Shown here in pieces: positions 27,201 through 39,395 of a stretch of DNA of 64,000 bases (positions are counted from its first letter, which is position 1; each line of letters starts with the position of its first letter). A program made the position numbers and the translations under genes. The notes under the pieces were generated by a model. The model saw only the letters and a program-made list of their open reading frames with translations, was not told the DNA's origin and did no database searches. The stretch is from Rhopalosiphum padi (taxonomy: Eukaryota; Arthropoda; Insecta; Hemiptera; Aphididae). The stretch lies in contig NC_083598.1 of NCBI RefSeq assembly GCF_020882245.1, positions 54,101,858 to 54,165,857 of the forward strand, read 5' to 3'.

Positions 27201-29649
27201 CCACATCAATCAAAATCAGACTCCAAAGATAAACCAAGTAAATTTGATAAAAATAAAATTAGTCTTATTTAATAGTTTTACATTAATATAAACTTATGAA
27301 ATTAAGCTGTCAAGATAACAGCGCCATCAGAAGTTGCTAATAGCTTTAATAGAATGAATCGACGAGCTAGTAGTTTTGTACAAAGACAGAAAAGATCTGG
27401 ATCATTGTTAAGCCCGACTACACCTTCGAGAAGATCGAGTGAAGTTCAAAGTATCATTCAAAGTAAACGACTGCCTAATAAATTATAATTTATATATAAA
27501 AACTATAATTTATTTAACAAACAAAAATATGTTCATTGCAGAACGACTGAGTTGTGTGGAAGGAAGTAAGCAATTTCTGGTATTAAGTCCTAGTAACAAT
27601 GCTAGCGACAGTGCAGAACCAGAAGAAAGTTCATGGCGTAAGAGTTTCGCCAAATCAATATCATGGCAATTCCCAAAAACTGGAGAATCAGGCATTACAA
27701 ATGATACTTCACCAACAACATCGTCATCGTTACTCACGCCATTACAAGTAAAATTCACAAGCAACACAAAATTACAAGTTAACTATATAACTTGCATATG
27801 ATTACAATATATTAATTATTTTCAGCCACAAAGAAGTTTTAGACTTAAGTCTACCGGCCAAGCAGATCAGGAAACCAGGCCTACAACCAGACATTCGAGC
27901 AGTTTTTCAGATTTAGTCAGTATTTAATTATACGAGTAAAATGTAAACTTTACACTAACTGACATTTAAATATAACATTGGTTATTTTATTTTAGAGTTC
28001 TGAAATGACCTTAAGTACGATATTAAATCATATAGCATTTGTAAATCGAGGAAATGGAACAGGAGATGCTAAAATGGATAACGTTCGAAGACGTACTTCT
28101 AAAGTCGCTGTAACTAAATCAGAAATCGTCTTAGTGATAAAAACTGTACATGTCTGTGCAGGGCTAGCGATGTTATTATGTTTTTTTAACTTTGCTACGG
28201 ATATTAATTTGATTGGTGAGTATTAATAAATAACATACTAACCTAAACTATATATTTAAAACAATTTTCAACTCCTACTTTAAGTGACAATTTTTTCTAT
28301 CTTAAAAGATAAACAAATAAAAATGTAAAGATAAATATTATAATAATAGGATTTAAATATAGGCGCACCTATAGATAAAAAAATATACTAAAAATTGAAT
28401 ACAATAAATTAACCATATTTTTTCTACTTTGTTATTCCACTAAATATATAAAAATATGCATTATAAATTATACATTAAATATGTATTAGAGTAAAGGGCT
28501 TCTAGTATTTATTTATATTTTGAGAATATCTCTAGTAATTGTTTAAATACATTAAAAAATGGGGATGATGTGTTCATTTTACTGTAAAATATTTTTTAAC
28601 ATAAATAGGTGGATACCTACTTTATTGTTCTAATTTTTAATTCATCAAAACCTATTGAATGAGAAATTACATTTTATTTAACGAATTATAATACTTATTA
28701 TTACTAATTAAACTACATAAACGATATGACATTTAATTGAATTGTGATTTTAAAAAATAATTTAATATACATTTAATTAATTACAATAATTTTAATAAGA
28801 ATAAATTATTTGTATTCAAAAATATATAAATTACCAGCATATTGACATATTTTTATATTTTAATTATTTGTTGATTGAATGATCATTGATTGGGAGTCAA
28901 AAACTTTGAATGTTTTTTTCTTAGGGGGGGGGGGTCCCGAGGAAAGTGAGTTTTTATCATTTCAAGACGCAATTTTTTTTAATTATAATAGGTAGTCTGC
29001 TGTATTTAATTTTTCCACTTTTAACTTCGGATTTTACTGTTTTTTAAGCAGGTTTAATATCACAATAAAAAATAATATAGGTATACACTATAACCTAACC
29101 CATAGATGCAACTAGAGCTCTATTTCTGGGTAGGCTAAATTGATGATGCAACTCGTGGGGGCTTTGCCCTTACACCACTAGATTGATAACATATAAAACT
29201 GGGTGGGCTAAGCCTACCCAAGACACCCCCCTAGTTGCACCTATGACCTAACCTACACATCTATTCAAATCAACATATGTATATATTAATTCATATAATA
29301 TTATTAAGTTATTTTTTTAAAGATTGATAAATACATTTAGGTAGGTAGGTACCTAAATTGTATTTTATTGACTTATATCAGATACAACATAAATAATTAT
29401 CATTAATCAGTTTTGCATTTTAGATTTAATATCAAAATATAATTTGTTTAACAACATTATTATTTTTAAGGAGTTTACTCATATGATAAACCGTGGTGCT
29501 GGCTTATATTGCAAAGTGTGGTTCGAATTTTGGAATTGTCATTAGCCTGCATGTTAGCAAACCTGACGAAACAACCAGTGAACGTTATACACCACACTCA
29601 ATACACGCATCCATTGAGAGCAAAACTTCGAGGGTCATTTTTCATTTAG
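24274..29649 (+). CDS. multi-pass membrane protein, PRRT3/PRRT4-like
   Basis: Exons: 24274-24478, 25243-25354, 25416-25517, 25589-25705, 25773-25917, 27118-27237, 27307-27462, 27542-27747, 27826-27915, 27996-28215, 29471-29649. All phases join and the stop is TAG. After a cysteine-bearing, N-glycosylatable (NFTIS) leader come five hydrophobic segments: HAYGFACLFFILSFYAVF, a stretch with NALLLATGICRAFVLFVDPY, WDLGLCSLVTALSLLQLAYL, a stretch with VLIVGVLVPADIV, and LLHIWGIWLCCFLYLG. A Ser/Thr-rich loop with RR.S phospho-site-like motifs (exons 27307-27915) follows, then two more membrane spans, the last with WCWLILQSVVRILELSLACM. The ALLLATGICRA...DPY and Q..VRI.EL signatures recall the C-terminal membrane region of vertebrate PRRT3/PRRT4. 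Function is unknown. The donor at 27916 is the weaker GTCAGT. The start lies either at 12894 or at the in-frame ATG 24228, whose hydrophobic LKFYFILIL could serve as a signal sequence. Confidence 0.65.
29101..29245. mobile_element. 145-bp hAT-like miniature element
   Basis: Inverted ends 'catagatgcaactag' and 'ctagttgcacctatg' are flanked on both sides by a perfect 8-bp duplication, 'acctaacc' (29093-29100 and 29246-29253). A second internal palindrome ('gggtaggct' / 'agcctaccc') is present. It sits in the last intron of the PRRT-like gene and encodes nothing. Confidence 0.85.
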
Positions 29650-32600
29650 GCCCTGAAAATCAAAAATTAAAAGGGTTAATTTTATGACTTAAAAAATAAT
29701 ACAATCACTGAGTTAATCTTAAGTCTGACGGGAGTACTACGCAAATGAGATCGGGACCATTATTTCAAACGTGCAATAACAGATTTTACAATAACAGAGT
29801 TTATATTAATAGGTACATAATATAAATTTTATATAACATTTATGACTCAATTACATGAGATTATATTATTTTCTATTATTATTCACTTGAATGATTTTAA
29901 CATTATTTGCGTAGTATTCCTTAAGAAATATGCAATCGTTCTTATTTTTAAATGTTTTCCTTATATCTCACCTTACACATATTATATAGGTATCTACCAC
30001 CTATACACACAAATATCTTTATAAATATTAAATATATAATAAATATATATATATATATAATATTATATATATTATATATTTTACTAGCAGTTTAGGTATA
30101 TTTTTAGAAATTCGAGTATCATCACTCAACAGGTTAACTACTTTATTTTACACTATTATTAAGTATAAGCGAATGCATTCGGGAAAAAAATCTGAGTTAC
30201 CAAAAATATTTTATGTTACCTATTATAAATGTATGTTACCTATACCTATGTAATATGAATGTTATAAAGCGCGTGCGTGTGTGGTAGGTAGGCGATTAGG
30301 ATCCATTGAGCATACTATTTTGTTGTATACGGTGGCACATTTAAGATTGAATTAATTGAATTATAGTCCGTAAAAACATAAGAAAGGCCGTTAAATCTTA
30401 AATTATTTTCTGGATGAATGGAGAAAGAGTTCATTAAGGTACATACAATTGAAAGTAGCATTAACTGTTTATCACAAACATTTTAGAATTGTCAATACAT
30501 AACTATAATTATATGACATAAAAAATACGAAATATAAATAATTGTTAAAAAAAAAAAGGCAAAGAGAACACACCTGAACGCCATCTCGTCCCCGATAATA
30601 AATAAGTAATAACCCACTCTTCAAAACCACCACTGCGTTAAAGTAAATTTGCTTAATGAATTATTTTTATTATTCTTTATACAAAATAAACTATAAAAAT
30701 AGATTGGGTATTAGTAAAGTACGTATATTTATTAATATAAATTATAATAATTCTTTTAAAAATAATTTATTGTTTTTATTTTTATTTTTGCCTAAAAAGG
30801 TAAACAATATTATAATATACTTATTACTTATATATAGGTATTAGGTTCATTATCCTACGCGTAGTAGAATAATAAATTATAATATCAAATATTTTAAAAA
30901 TGTCAATTATAATTTTTAGATAGGTAGTTGTTACCTATTATATAATATAGATTATGAGTATAGATGCTTCTGTGCATTTTAAGATCATGATAAATAATTA
31001 GGTATTAACATTTTAAAGACAGATAAATAGGTATATCAGTAAATTTAGTAAGGCTGTACTTAATTGTAACTAAAAATTAGGTGTTATATCTATATACGTT
31101 ACCTTTGCACATCATGCGATAATGATATTTAAATGATATTCAAAAAAACATAAAAATATAGGCAATCTATAACACCTATAAATAACCTAGGTATAATAAT
31201 CTTTATATTTTATATAGACAAAAAAAAATGAACGAAAAATCGCCTAAATATAAATTTAAATAAAGGAATAAAGTATTTCTGATAACAAAGTGGCATACAC
31301 AAACATTTATGATTTAAACTTTAAAGGATACCCGATACTTTAAAAAATAATATATGTTTTATAAAAACATTTTCACTTTTTTATATGGTGAAAAATAAGC
31401 CAAGGTGGGTTTGAACAAACCCCCACCATACGTGTATATGCCACTTAAATATCATTTATAGTATACCTAAGTATCTATATAAAATATACAAAAGGTTATT
31501 CACCAATCATGACCACCCCTATTTTTTCCCCATTAATAATGAATTTATTCAAATTCTGATTTTTAGAATTTAGAAGTATACCAACTTAAAAACCATATTT
31601 TAAAATACTCTTCATATCATTTAAGTAATATTCTGTAATGAAAAAACTTATTAAGATAATAATTTATATAAATCTAAATCAAAATAGAAAGAGTTCTAAT
31701 TTATTACATGTATATATTAATGAAAATAGTCCTTACTAAATAAGAATAACATTCTTACAAAAATAATATATATTAGAGTTGGTACTTAATAATTAATCTA
31801 GAACTTAATTAGGTACTATGTAATTTATAAAAATAAATGTCAGTAGATTAATATGAAATACTATAATTTTAAAATCATTATAACCCTGATAATCCTTAAT
31901 TGGATAACACAAGGTTAAAGTTATAATTTTAATTGTTATAGATACCTGATACCTACATAAACATTTTTTGAAACTATATATTTAACAATTTACAGAAAAA
32001 AGGTGATTCTCATTTAAAAAATCAAATATTTTAAAACATAGTTTTTAAGTACAGCCATTTAGTCATATAGATACTTAAAAATTCCAAAAATCAGAATTTA
32101 ATTAATAAATTATCAAAAGAACAAATTGGGTAAGCATGCTCGGTACTTAGATTACATATACAAATATATGTGATGTATAAATAAATTATACATGCAAAGT
32201 TATACCTATTAAGCTTAAGTGTAGGTCAATGTTTTCATTTTAAGAGGACATGATGACTGCATGTATAATTGTATCTTCATCTTACAATTATATAACTCAG
32301 AAACTTTGCATTCAACAGAATACATTTATGAGTCAGTGGCGGATTCAAAGGGGCCAAAGGACCCCCCCCCCCCCCCATTGGCATAAGTTAAATACACATT
32401 TAAATTTATTGTCTATTTGTATGTATTTGTTAATTACTAAAAAAATTAATACTTGCGTTTTGGACTATGCCCCCCCCCCTAAAAAAATTAAATCCTGGAT
32501 CCACCACTGTTATAAGTTGCGTTGTAAGTTTTACTATTGACCTAGCCACCTAGGTAATGTAAATATTGACATATTATCAAATCAAATAGTAAGAACATTA

Positions 32601-34659
32601 TCTGTGTTCTCAAGTTAGTTATTTTTAATATTTCAATATTTTTATTTTAAATCAAGTTATAAGTACTTGACACCTGAGTAAAATTATATTTAATTTAAAA
32701 ATACTCATAACTTGCTATAAAATTTATATAACGAAAAAACTATTTAAAGGACAGAGATAATATTCTTTACTTTTCTTAATATTTTACATTTAATAATATT
32801 AAAACTAACAACATAAAATGAGTTTTTCTGAATGCAAATTTACTAAGTTGTAAATTTTTAAAATACAGCATCATTCCCTCTAAATAACTGAACTGCAATA
32901 ATTATATCAATATTTTTAACTATTAAATATTATTTTTCGTAAGTGTTGTATTTGTGGTATTTATTAGGTTTATAATTAATTATAGAGTTTAGTATATTTT
33001 GTCATTTATTAATTATACAGTATATATTATAAATAATATATAAATCAATAAAAAGTTAGTCTTTATTTTAAATCATTTAGTTTATACGAGATACAAATTA
33101 TTGTTACTCTTGGTTAGAGGAAATCACTAATTTACGTATTATAAAACAATTTATTTATTGTTTATTAATTAGTATTAACTATTAAGTATCAAATTATTCA
33201 GCGAAAATTAATAATAACAATAGTCTAAACCAATATTGAGGTTGTATACTACCTATTACCTACTAATTTAAAAGGTTTCAATTATATTATTATAGATACC
33301 ATTTGGTTTATTAAACAAAATCATACTCCTATAATTTAAATTTAAACCCTTCACTTACCTATTTTAACACTAAAATTAATAATCTTGTATACTTACTAAA
33401 CAATAATCAAAACTATAATTTGTAATTAATCACTATTATTTTTTTTATTTTACTATTTAAATATTTTTACTCTATGAATTATTCAAAGTTTCTAAAGAAA
33501 TTTTTAACACCACAGTTATAATATTATATTGTGTATAGTATAAGGGTAAAAATAATTTAACAACAATTTTAATTGTTTATTTTTTATTACATTACATTGT
33601 AAAATGTATAAATATAAAAATTCTTATAGTTAATAATGTTCATTCATAATATCCTTTTGTTATGATGTATTAAAATAAGATAACTATTAAGCATATTATA
33701 GTATTATATTGTATAACCAATAAATATTTTATTAAGATTATACTATGCAATATAATGATCAATATGGACATAGAAGTAGAACTAATACCTTCTATTCATT
33801 GACAAAATTTAAAAAAATATATGTACTTAGTTCTTTATCAATAAAAAAAAATACATAAATTTACTTATGTAGTATGTATATATCTGTTATTTGTATGTAG
33901 TATTAATTACTCAAACCCTCGACCATTGATTATAGAATAGTTATTAGTATAAACAATACCTACATTAGCAAATTGGTTACACCTGTACCTTGTTATAGCT
34001 GTTACAGTGTGGCTAGGTAGGTCAAGTGGGATGTAATAAAATATACACATGTATATTAAGTATTTAACATCATAACATTAAGCACATACAATTTATATTT
34101 ATTGTTTTTTATTTCACTTAAACCTGGAACCTAGAACCTGCATTTTGGTGATTATAATTAAACATCCTAACATTGATTAAATACATATAATATATATAAA
34201 TGTATATGTATTTTTAATCAATCATTCTAGTTTAATTTTATTTAATATTCTATATCAAAATCTTAATTACTGGAAAGTAAAATAATAATACAATTTTTAA
34301 AATTAAAATTAAAAAAATTTAGCTTCAAGAATATTAAATGTACTTTGGACACAACTACCACTCACAAAATGGATTATAATATTTAAAAATATGAAGGAGG
34401 TTTGAATTTTTGGAATGCTAATTTTGATCTCACAGTTACTTAAGTTCCCATTAGCATTCATCTAGTTTTGATGAAATAGTGTGTACCTAAAGTTATTTGT
34501 ATGATGACAATAAATTAAAAATTTGATCATTTTGATCTATAATAATTTATATGAATAAATAATGCAGATATAAAAATAAACAAATTTATATTTTCTCAGA
34601 AACATATTCATTATTCATAAAATAACACTAAAGCCTCTAAATATCATATAATTAAAAAA
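29650..34659. other. intergenic A+T-rich DNA between the PRRT-like gene and TATDN1
   Basis: Apart from the miniature element at 32334-32509 and an (AT)n tract at 30040-30080, nothing is supported. Several 60-96-codon frames (29842, 30656, 32250) are A/T-driven or run through the repeat, and none is called. Confidence 0.5.
32334..32509. mobile_element. 176-bp hAT-like miniature element with C-run interior
   Basis: The left end 'cagtggcggattca' and right end 'tggatccaccactg' are inverted. The flanks 'ttatgagt' (32326-32333) and 'ttataagt' (32510-32517) form an 8-bp target duplication with one difference. Poly-C runs lie just inside both ends (near 32364 and 32470), in keeping with the CAGTGGCGGATCCAGG-type termini seen in many animal genomes. 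The 96-codon frame across it is an artefact. Confidence 0.75.
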
Positions 34660-36967
34660 CTATTTATGTTTAAAAAATAGATCCATAGTATTTTGATATA
34701 TTTGATTGCCTAAACATACAGGATCCTCATTTTTCAATGAAGCTAATACTTCAAAGACTTGTCTGAAAAAAAACATAAGATTAAAATTCAATTAAACGGA
34801 AACTTTGCATTATGGGTTTTTAAACATGTGATATAACATCATAAAAATATTTAATAGGTAACACTTTACAAATTCATAGCGTAGAAATGTAGAATATAAT
34901 AAATACCATACAAAATATTGTAATATATAGAAATATGTACATTGTACATGTATTATGTATATTTGAATAACTTATTATTTTTATGAACTTACCTAATAGT
35001 TGATGGTTCATTTCTTCCTTTTACCATAGAACCATCAATAAATTTTTCTTTTTTCACTGAATTAAATTTGGTTTGTACATAAGAATAAGAAGGATGTGTT
35101 TGTTTTACTTCACACCATGGGCAATCTGTTTCCAGCATCAAACGATTTGTAGGCAATTCTGATACTGTTTTTAAATTATCTTCTGTCCTTAATGAACTAA
35201 AAAAATAGTACATTTTAATCAAAATATATTTTCAGTTCAGAATACCCGTGAGATACTCAAAAAAAGTAAACAAATATTTCACAGATGAAAAAATAAATCT
35301 CATTTTATAAAATTAATTATAATTTAATGAAAGTAAAAATATCATTATAATTTAATTTAGGTAAGCAATAAAACAAATATTCATAATGATAACATATAAT
35401 CTATATACTCAATAATAAGTTACTTCTTGCTTATTGTTTAATTAATATTATGTATGTAATACAATAATACCTACCTATTATGATTTAAACATTTTTTTTA
35501 GAATATTTTTTTTTATGAACTTAAATTTTATAGATCTTCTGTGATCTTATATAACATAATTCTCTTTTTTCTAATTTGTTTATTCAATAAAACATAATTT
35601 GGTGAAGAAAACGAGAGATTTAAATATATTTTGTATAAGTATATGATGAATTAATATATACATGTTATAACAGCGGTTCCTAACCTGAAGGTAATTACCC
35701 TTCAAGGGGTAAAATTGGATTTTCTGAGTAGTAAAGAAAGGACAATTTTTTTTTTATTACTGTATGAACTATGTATTATTATTAACTCTGCATTAGTCAT
35801 AGATACTAAAATTGTAGTATTGTAATGATATAATTAATGTTAATATAGCTTTGGTAATTACCTAATGTTCTAATGACATTAATAATTAATAAATTAAAAA
35901 TTATCATTTAGTTTTTTTGTTTTTTAAACTTAATTTGTTTTTTGGTGGGGGAAGGGGGAATATTTGCTACTCTCTAATCCAATTTATGGGTAATATTCTC
36001 TAAAAGATTGGTTTATAATAAATAGAAAAATTAACAAAATATTTTATGATACTTAAAACAAACTAAAAACATTAGTTATGTTTATAAATATTTTGCTTAC
36101 CATCCATTAATACCAATATAAAGTCCTAAGTTAATTATATCTTCGGCCTCTTTTAAACTTCCATCAAAAGAATGCACAACACCTCCTGATTTTATAAAAT
36201 TGGGATTTCTCTTCAGTATATCTAAAAATGTAGGAGCTGCATCACGACAATGTAGAAATAATGGTAGATTAAAGTCTTCACTTAATTTTAACTGCATTTC
36301 AAAATATCTAAAATAAATATACAATATAATTTATAATATATTACAATGTTTAGCAATAACAGTATAAAACTACAAACTTTTCTTGGACTTCTCTGGAGCA
36401 AAAATGTAATCGTTGATTATCAAGTCCACATTCTCCTATTGCTACTACTTTTGAACGATTATTTTTTATCAAGTCTGATAAACTATTTAAATACGATTCA
36501 GGGTTTTTGGCTTTAGTAAACTCATCACAACGTGTTGGATGACAACCAACAGTACAGTAAAGATTTTCTATAATACTTATAAGATTAAAATATAAATTAT
36601 ACATGATATTTTAAATAAATAATATACCACTCAATGAAGCTATCTTTAAAGATTCAATGGAATCATCTAAGCTGCCACTAGTTATAATAATCTTTTTAAG
36701 ATCATTTTTCCAAGCACGTGCCAAAACATCTTCTAAATCGTCTTTATGCTTTTTATTACCATTGTAGATTCCTTTAAACATGGGATCTGTCAAATTTGCT
36801 CCAATATCTAAAATAAAATCATAAGTAACCAATAAGGAAAAACTAAATACATAAAATGTACCTTTTTCATTAATAACAAAGGTACCTACTATAATATGTT
36901 TTTTTATTTATTTAGCGTATGGTTACTATAATATTAATAACGTACCAATAAACGGAATAGAAGACAT
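34660..36967 (-). CDS. TATDN1: TatD-family metal-dependent deoxyribonuclease/hydrolase (TATDN1)
   Basis: Six exons on the minus strand in transcript order: 36967-36946, 36807-36628, 36567-36378, 36307-36101, 35196-34993, 34762-34660. All splice phases agree and give 301 aa, close to the roughly 297 aa of human TATDN1. Family landmarks: GANLTDP (10-16) in place of the HxH of bacterial TatD, as in TATDN1-type proteins; TVGCHPTRC (73-81); the metal-ligand glutamate in GECGLD (E113); the histidines of LHCRD (H150) and VVHSFDG (H176); and the aspartate of ETDCPWC (D224). The C-terminal NEPSTIR..FEVLAS helix region is also conserved. The fold is a TIM-barrel amidohydrolase, and TATDN1 relatives have been linked to 3'-5' exonuclease or apoptotic nuclease activity and chromosome segregation. 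No lesion is seen, and the gene appears functional. The intron at 35197-36100 carries a hAT-like end. Confidence 0.95.
35672..35720. mobile_element. truncated hAT-like terminus in a TATDN1 intron
   Basis: 'cagcggttcctaacct' followed by 'gaaggtaattaccc' resembles the CAG.GGTTC.CAACCT termini of hAT (Charlie-like) elements. No matching opposite end or target duplication could be found downstream, so the element is probably truncated. Confidence 0.3.
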
Positions 36968-37320
36968 TTTTGTAAACCTCCAGAGTAAACTTGATTTTAT
37001 ATACATTCAATTTCGATCAGTTCAATCATATTATTTTACATGACAAAATATATTTTATAATTCTATATTATCAATTATCATTCCTCTGATAAAAAATATT
37101 AAGAAATGATTATTTATTATCTATACCACTGAGATAGATGATATAATATACTGGAGCAAGATTGCACAGAATGTGATGATTGTACATAATTCGCCATTCT
37201 CGCAATGATAAAAAAAAACGAGCGGTCCCGAATTTGCTTACCACATCACACAAGCCAAAAGAGCAAACATTTCATTTTTACATACGATGGACGTGTAGAC
37301 GTGGAGACGTATAATTATGA
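36968..37320 (-). promoter_or_regulatory. upstream region of TATDN1
   Basis: The first coding exon of TATDN1 ends at 36967. Upstream on the minus strand, 37140-37320 is less A+T-rich than its surroundings ('gaacgagcggtcccgaatt'-like words and several CpGs), so the promoter is placed here by position and composition only. No specific element is recognised. Confidence 0.3.
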
Positions 37321-38362
37321 ATTTATGAATATTTTCATTCATAACTCCTAATTATTTACCTATTTCAATTATTTTCTTAATTCTTTAAATGTAGACATGT
37401 AATCATATTATTATATATTATAATATATATGATATGAAAAGAGATTAAATTTAACAATAAATTAAAATCACACAATAAATTATAATTTAAAAAGAACAAC
37501 ATAAAACTGTGTTAATAACACACATATTTTATAACTATATACAGTCTGTATATTTATTATTTATATAAAAGTACAAAATAATTATAAATAATAATTGTAA
37601 ATATACACAAATAGGCAATAGCCAATAGATAATCTAAAAACTATTTACATATTTTTAAATAAAATTATTTTTGATAATTTTTTTCGAAGAGAAGATATAC
37701 ATATACAATTATTATTATATATTATTACATTTTACCTTTATCATTGGTGCGTGTATGTGTACAGCGGTCGATCCATGAGCTGAGCTTGGAGAGCTTTGTT
37801 AATATTATATATATTGTAATTTGTCATTAATATATAATAATATATACATCAACAATAATTAAAAGCCAATTTGGGGATGCATTGGGGGAAATATAGAATT
37901 ATATAGAAACCGGATTAGCTCCTAGATCCTTTTGTATTTTATTATAATTTTTTTATTGATAGAATTTTATTTGTTTTGTCAAGATGCTTGATAATTATTT
38001 TAAAATTTAAATATACATTATATACATTATTTTATATTATTTGAATATTTGAGCTAATTTTATTAGAAAGCAAAGTGTGGATATAAATGATATAATAACC
38101 CGCATGTACGACGTCCTCTTAGCAATTTAATCATATTTAATTCTTTGATATTTTATTTAATCTGTAGCTATTGTGGAGATGACCACATTCGAATTATGCA
38201 AATAAGAAAAAGAAATAAAAAAAGATTTAAATATCTAGTAATGATTTGTAATATATTTTACACGGCGCACGCCACAGGTGCTACAGCCACACTTGGTGTA
38301 GGCTAAGTAGAGAGAGACCACACGTCCACATGACCGCATCAAACACTACAACTTTCATTAGA
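37321..38362. other. gene-free DNA
   Basis: A+T-rich sequence with a few CpG-containing patches (37750-37790, 38260-38340). No supportable gene or repeat. Confidence 0.4.
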
Positions 38363-39125
38363 CTAGACTGTCCAGACTACTGTGAAATTACTGCAAAACA
38401 GTCTACTTTCTGTCACCTGAAAAAAAATCAGATTACAAAAACTAATAATATATAGGTAATACATTTAACTATAACTATCTTTACAACTCACATTTCATCA
38501 TAGCAAATTATTCATTGGTTTAATCTCAAGAAATATGATAAATAATAAATATGTATTATGACTATTATGTATTTGTTTTTATAAATTGAATGTCAATATG
38601 TTATATTAACCTTGAGAATGCGTTTTCTAGATGCTTCATCACCATAAATCACTGATATTTTATTTATATTAATGACTTCTGTGACTTGTGAGACAATTTT
38701 TCCAATCAACATTCAACTGTTCATTATTCATAATTATTTTAATTACAAAATTAGTAGTTTCTCCTTTTTTTACTTCTTTTAATATATCTCAATACTCATA
38801 ATAATAATTGATAATCTGGTAATTATCAATCATAACTTTCCTTCTACATATAAAAAAAGACTTTTTAAAATTGCTAAGACGCTAAGTATAAAGAATAAAA
38901 TGAAAGCATAATATACAATAATATTTAATCTATACAGAAGAATTAGTAAGCAATATTTCTAAAGTAGGTACCTATATAATTTATTGAAACAATTTTCAAA
39001 CCTCCTGATGACAATACTTCGGTCAATCCCTTTAGATTAGCTGAATTTGTTTTAGATGTTAATACATCAGAAATATCAGACAAACTTGTTAAGTTTAACA
39101 AATTAATGGATACATGAATTTCAGT
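38363..39125 (-). pseudogene. decayed coding-like exons, product not recognised
   Basis: Three minus-strand blocks look like exons. 39125-39002 lies between 'ttttag' and 'G|gtttga' and encodes TEIHVSINLLNLTSLSDI onward. Around 38780-38612 there is a block with GETTNFVIK..MNNEQLNVDW and, after a frame change near 38697, KIVSQVTEVI...SVIYGDEASRKRILK before a donor 'aag|gttaat'. 38416-38363 follows 'tttcag', encodes VTESRLFCSNFTVVWTV and ends at TAG. The amphipathic leucine-rich first block is faintly like adhesion-GPCR extracellular regions, but this is not a firm match. The frame change suggests a pseudogene or transposon relic. I do not recognise the family. Confidence 0.3.
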
Positions 39126-39311
39126 CTAAAATGTAATTGAACTAATCGAAGACATTGTCTTGCAGCCTATATGAGCTTGTTGATCTGAATAGTCAATAAA
39201 TGCATATTATACATAAATTTAATGATCAAAATATTTAGATATATTATATTTACCTAACTTGATAAATTATTTTATAGTTATAAATCATAAAAATTTATCA
39301 TATTACAAATT

Positions 39312-39395
39312 GTGGAACAGACGAGCAGTACAGGAGTAACCTACGAAATATTGCAGGTTCACTACTCCACTTATCTGACATCTATAGTATAGATT
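39312..39395. repeat. fragment of the dispersed fold-back family
   Basis: 'gacgagcagtacaggagtaacc ... ggttcactactccactta' repeats the inner palindromic arrangement of the 52119-52650 element. Confidence 0.3.

Noticed and set aside
27510..27767. Minus-strand 85-codon frame
   Set aside because: Antisense shadow of the exon at 27542-27747.
32250..32540. 96-codon plus-strand frame with proline runs
   Set aside because: The prolines come from poly-C tracts of the miniature element at 32334-32509.
38612..38660. 'VIYGDE' text resembling polymerase motif C (YGDTDS)
   Set aside because: Lacks the second aspartate and any other polymerase motif nearby, so it is a coincidence.
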